Shown: piece by piece, positions 61,092 through 64,000 of the stretch
Numbering within the stretch: position 1 is the stretch's first letter
How the letters are laid out: each line of letters begins with the position of its first letter
NCBI GenBank assembly: GCA_947088155.1
Contig: CAMUFL010000002.1
Location: 1 to 64,000 of the forward strand
Reading direction: 5' to 3'
DNA length: 64,000 nucleotides
Source of the DNA: an uncultured Gardnerella sp.
Lineage (GTDB): Bacteria; Actinomycetota; Actinomycetes; Actinomycetales; Bifidobacteriaceae
The notes under the pieces: model-generated
Told to the model about the DNA's origin: nothing
The model's input: only the letters and a program-made list of their open reading frames with translations
Database searches by the model: none
Made by a program: the position numbers and the translations under genes

Positions 61092-62753
61092 TTATTTTCT
61101 TCTATCAGCAGGATTCTGCTTTAAGCGAACCGTCAATTCCATAACGTAATTATAAATTTCTTGCTTTTCTTGCATTTCTCCGCTCACACGAGTGTAAGCG
61201 TGCATAACTGTAGTATGATCTCGACCGCCAAATACTTCACCAATATCAACCAAGCTCATACTTGTCATTTCGCGAGCAAGATACATGGCAATCTGGCGTG
61301 CAAGAGCAACATTCTTTGTGCGTTGACGCCCAACTAATTCATCAAAAGTCATGTGAAAATACTGCGCAACCTGACTAATAATGTCAGTTGGACGAACTTC
61401 AATATCTGTAGCAAAGAAGTCCTGCAAAGCTTGTTCAGCTAACGCCTTACTAACAGGCTGATTACTTAAGGAAGCAACAGCAGTGACACGTGTTAATGCT
61501 CCCTCAAGTTCACGAATATTCTCAGTAAAACGCTCAGCAATTAAATCAAGAACGTCGCTAGGAACATTGCAATGATTAGTTGAAGCCATCATTCGTAAAA
61601 TAGCAATACGGGTTTCCAAATCTGGCGGCTTAATATCAACAGTAAGACCAGATTCAAACCTAGAAATTAAACGAGCTTCAAAACCTTTAAGATTCTTTGG
61701 AGCAACATCGGAAGCAATAACTATTCGCTTATTCGCCTGGTATAAAGAGTTAAAAGTGTGGAAGAACTGCTCAAGAGTTGCTTCTTTACCGCCCAAGAAC
61801 TGAATATCGTCAATAAGAAGAACATCAACTTCGCGGTATCGCCTATTAAAGTCAGCAATCTGACCTTGGCTTTGATTCGGTGTTTGAAGAGCCTCAATGA
61901 ATTCGTTAGTAAATTCCTCGCTAGTAACATAGCGAACTTTTAATGAAGAATCTTTTACTAAAGCATAGTTGCCGATAGCGTTAAGCAAATGCGTTTTACC
62001 AAGACCAGAACCGCCATAAATACATAATGGGTTAAAATCTCGTCCCGAACCTTCAGCAACAGCAAGTGCAACCGTTCTTGCAAAACGATTTGAATCACCA
62101 GGAACAAACGTATCGAAAGTAGCGCAGGTATTTAAGTGTGTAATTGCATCTCTTTGTACAGAAACAGGCATTTTTTGTTGCGTTGACTGTACATTCTGCG
62201 AAGACATGCTAGTTTGTTGAAGATTAGATATGCCCGTAGCATGGTCGAAATCAGGTTGTGAAGAATTTAATAAATCTGATTTTCTATTAGATTGGGCATA
62301 ATCAAAACCTTGTACAGGTAAGTTTGGAGATGCTGCAGACAATAAGTCTTCAGAACTTTGATCAGCAGTGATAGGACGCGCTGATACGTTACGTATTGAA
62401 GAATTGTCAGTTCCGTTATTTATTTGACCATAGTTAGAAGGATTTGGTAGGTTTTGCGGTTTTTCCTGCATGTCATTTTGAGGAACAATCCTAAAAGCAG
62501 GAAACATGTCTTTACCGGTACAAATTTTTAATGCAGTAAGCAAAGGCGCATTAAGTTCATTCTGCAGCGCTTGCTGCGATTCAGCATTAGGAACACACAA
62601 AACAATAGTAGTTCCAAATATAGCTTCCGGTTTAACGCATTCAAACCAACCTTTATCGCGAGCAGTCAGAAGTGCGTTATGCTGCAAAACAGTAAGCGTA
62701 TTAGACCAAATCAAAGCAACTTGCGATGAAGAGTCGCCTAATGTATCAGCCAT
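61092..62753 (-). CDS. dnaA: Chromosomal replication initiator DnaA
   Basis: The initiator that binds DnaA boxes and melts the origin. Domain I is residues 1-90, an Asn/Gln/Ser-rich linker domain II about 95-205, the AAA+ domain III has Walker A GGSGLGKT at 247-254 and LLIDDIQFLGGKE (Walker B), and domain IV has the DNA-binding GGRDHTTVMHAY near residue 513. The ribosome binding site is strong (GGGGGTGAA). Length 553 is typical for Bifidobacteriaceae, which have long domain II. Confidence 0.97.
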   Translation of the reverse strand: MADTLGDSSSQVALIWSNTLTVLQHNALLTARDKGWFECVKPEAIFGTTIVLCVPNAESQQALQNELNAPLLTALKICTGKDMFPAFRIVPQNDMQEKPQNLPNPSNYGQINNGTDNSSIRNVSARPITADQSSEDLLSAASPNLPVQGFDYAQSNRKSDLLNSSQPDFDHATGISNLQQTSMSSQNVQSTQQKMPVSVQRDAITHLNTCATFDTFVPGDSNRFARTVALAVAEGSGRDFNPLCIYGGSGLGKTHLLNAIGNYALVKDSSLKVRYVTSEEFTNEFIEALQTPNQSQGQIADFNRRYREVDVLLIDDIQFLGGKEATLEQFFHTFNSLYQANKRIVIASDVAPKNLKGFEARLISRFESGLTVDIKPPDLETRIAILRMMASTNHCNVPSDVLDLIAERFTENIRELEGALTRVTAVASLSNQPVSKALAEQALQDFFATDIEVRPTDIISQVAQYFHMTFDELVGRQRTKNVALARQIAMYLAREMTSMSLVDIGEVFGGRDHTTVMHAYTRVSGEMQEKQEIYNYVMELTVRLKQNPADRRK

Positions 62754-63053
62754 TTCACCCCCAACTTATGTAACGTTCGCGCGCGGGAAACCATTTTGAT
62801 TTTTGCGCATTAATATTTGTATAAAAAGTATCAGTAAGATATGTTTACTCCATCCCCGCGAAGTTATCCACAGTCTAGCGTGTTGGAATTACTCAATTGT
62901 GAATAACATGTATGTAATTTGTGGATAAGTTGTAACTATAATTTTGGCTATTTTTCAACGTTTTTAAGAGATTGTAAAATGTAATAGAAATGTGAAAAAA
63001 ATTTTTTTACTACTATATAAAAGTTTAGGAATATGCGCAAAAAATATGGAGTT
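62754..63053. other. oriC region, dnaA-rpmH side, with AT-rich candidate unwinding element
   Basis: The gap between divergent dnaA and rpmH. Perfect DnaA boxes at 62864-62872 (plus) and 62920-62928 (minus) and a one-mismatch copy at 62898-62906 (TGTGAATAA). To the right, about 62940-63035 is very AT-rich with runs of A and T and is a good candidate for the DNA unwinding element. No gene. Confidence 0.8.
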
Positions 63054-63083
63054 TTGACTATTGGTGAGGGGTAAGAGTATTTT
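63054..63083 (+). promoter_or_regulatory. Candidate rpmH promoter
   Basis: TTGACT (63054-63059) and TATTTT (63078-63083) with 18 bases between them, 61 bases upstream of rpmH. Confidence 0.4.
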
Positions 63084-63105
63084 GGTATAGCTTGACTCAT
63101 ACGGG

Positions 63106-63123
63106 GCCATGCTTTTGCATGGC
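63106..63123 (+). other. Perfect hairpin in the rpmH leader
   Basis: GCCATGC-TTTT-GCATGGC is a seven-base perfect hairpin ending 7 bases before the AGGAG ribosome binding site of rpmH. It may act in mRNA stability or ribosomal-protein feedback; this is inference. Confidence 0.55.
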
Positions 63124-63143
63124 TGAATACAGGAGCATTAGTT

Positions 63144-63278
63144 ATGAAGAGGACATTCCAGCCGAATAACCGTCGTCGTCACATGAAGCACGGATTCCGC
63201 GTTCGCATGCGCACGCGTGCCGGCCGCGCCGTAATCAATCGTCGTCGTGCCAAGGGCCGTAAGTCACTGTCTGCCTGA
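63144..63278 (+). CDS. rpmH: 50S ribosomal protein L34
   Basis: A 44-residue, very basic protein (MKRTFQPNNRRRHMKHGFR at the start, GRKSLSA at the end), the standard L34 sequence and length. AGGAG precedes the ATG at good spacing. The GC content is much higher than the surroundings, as expected for a highly expressed arginine-rich gene. It is the first gene of rpmH-rnpA-yidD. Confidence 0.97.
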   Translation: MKRTFQPNNRRRHMKHGFRVRMRTRAGRAVINRRRAKGRKSLSA

Positions 63279-63299
63279 GTTAAGGTAGCGTCGTAAGGT

Positions 63300-63791
63300 A
63301 TGGAAAGGCTGAAAAGCCACCGCGATTTTGTTGCGGTTCTTAAAAAGCGACGCAAGGTGAGTTCGCGGGATATCGTCGCGCATTATTTGATGCGTGACGA
63401 TATAACCGTACAGAGCGCACTTAACGAAGATAGAAGTGCAAGTTTAGACAATACTGCCACGGGTTTTGAAAGTAATACTCCCGCGGCATTTTCTGATACT
63501 TTGATGCATGTTCAAAACCTTGAAAATGCACCAAGGCTAGGTCTTGCTGTATCTAAATCAGTTGGCAAAGCCGTAATTCGCAATAAAGTGAAGCGTCGTT
63601 TTCGAGTTATAGCTAAAGATTGTGAATCTTTATTGCCTTCTGGTTGTGATGTTGTGCTACGTGCCAAACCTACCGCTGCCGCGGCTTCGTTTGATTCATT
63701 GCATAAGCAAATTCAAAAGTTGTTTGGTAAAATTAGCGAATCACTTCAGCCTACTAAAGACTTCGAATCGCATGAAAATAATCAAAATTAA
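63300..63791 (+). CDS. rnpA: Ribonuclease P protein component
   Basis: RnpA assists the catalytic RNA in tRNA 5' maturation. RLKSHRDFVAVLKKRRKVSSRDIVAHYL at the N-terminus and the RNR-type helix KAVIRNKVKRRFRVIAKD are clear. Between them lies an insertion of about 40 residues (38-77, acidic and Ser/Asn-rich), which makes the protein 163 residues instead of about 115-125. The start follows TAAGGT closely. It is between rpmH and yidD, the usual order. Confidence 0.93.
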   Translation: MERLKSHRDFVAVLKKRRKVSSRDIVAHYLMRDDITVQSALNEDRSASLDNTATGFESNTPAAFSDTLMHVQNLENAPRLGLAVSKSVGKAVIRNKVKRRFRVIAKDCESLLPSGCDVVLRAKPTAAAASFDSLHKQIQKLFGKISESLQPTKDFESHENNQN

Positions 63792-63832
63792 GTAAGTAAA
63801 TCTGCTACTTAAAGAAGAAAGTGGTTATTGTT

Positions 63833-64000
63833 ATGCGCAGTAAAGAAAGTTTTGCAGCTGGTGCGATGATTAAAGCAATTCGCTGGTATCAGCGCACAAT
63901 TTCTGCAAATAGACCAGCTTGCTGCCGTTACTACCCTACTTGTTCGCGTTATGCTATTGAAGCTGTTGCGAGATTTGGGGCAGTAAAAGGTGGTATTCTT
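63833..64000 (+). CDS. yidD: Membrane protein insertion efficiency factor YidD (partial)
   Basis: The first 56 codons are in the window. AIRWYQRTISANRPACCRYYPTCSRYAIEAV contains the paired cysteines and the YPTCSRYA segment of the YidD family, which supports YidC-dependent membrane insertion. An internal ATG (codon 12) is also a possible start. The 3' end lies outside the window. Confidence 0.93.
   Translation, partial: MRSKESFAAGAMIKAIRWYQRTISANRPACCRYYPTCSRYAIEAVARFGAVKGGIL

Overview
The window looks like core chromosome of an AT-rich member of the Bifidobacteriaceae, most likely the Gardnerella vaginalis group. This is inferred from protein families, codon use and gene order; no database was searched. 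The right end holds the replication origin: dnaA-dnaN-recF-dciA-gyrB-gyrA on the minus strand and rpmH-rnpA-yidD on the plus strand. Next to it is the actinobacterial cell-wall and signalling locus fhaA-fhaB-pstP-rodA-pbpA-pknA-pknB, flanked by a class E sortase gene, a DUF881 gene and crgA. I see no insertion sequence, prophage, CRISPR array, rRNA operon or obvious horizontally acquired island.

Layout, left to right. 1-8.3 kb: the 5' end of an unknown gene behind LacI-type operators, tadA, a carboxylesterase, tRNA-Leu(CAG), tgt, an HtrA-type protease, a GT-C-like membrane protein and rlmB. 8.3-12.4 kb: a large P2-type cation ATPase, dcd and a candidate small RNA. 12.4-16 kb: a peroxide-defence unit ahpC-ahpF-oxyR with a tandem OxyR-like operator, then tRNA-Gly(CCC). 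16-26.2 kb: htpX, an FprA-like reductase, a P1B-type metal ATPase with a Cys-rich insertion, tRNA-Ala and tRNA-Ile, dps, a CNNM/CorC-type protein, and an overlapping carbonic anhydrase / UPF0718 permease / TIGR03943 operon. 26.3-38.9 kb: ppc with a structured leader, a ThrE-type exporter, trpS, a DUF3073 protein, an SCP-like protein, glgP, a small membrane protein, a rhomboid protease, an extra cluster of DnaA boxes and a THUMP-like methyltransferase. 38.9-52.6 kb: cell division, sortase, Ser/Thr kinase and wall-synthesis genes, a PAP2 phosphatase, mscL and a DUF3566 protein. 52.7-64 kb: gyrA to yidD, with a two-part oriC flanking dnaA.

Several blocks fit together functionally. AhpC, AhpF and OxyR form a reduction and sensing circuit, supported by Dps. 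Carbonic anhydrase could supply bicarbonate to PEP carboxylase. FhaA, FhaB, PstP, PknA and PknB probably coordinate the RodA/PbpA elongation machinery, and four of the genes are joined by short start/stop overlaps. Most genes near the origin lie on the leading strand of their arm.

I found no clear novel multi-gene system. The best leads are a compact candidate sRNA after dcd (12268-12357), a ppc leader whose central segment can pair with three alternative partners, one covering the start codon (29137-29212), three perfect DnaA boxes about 24 kb from the origin (37305-37433), genes whose -10 box sits exactly 8 nt before the start codon (possible leaderless mRNAs), and the carbonic anhydrase / permease / TIGR03943 operon.
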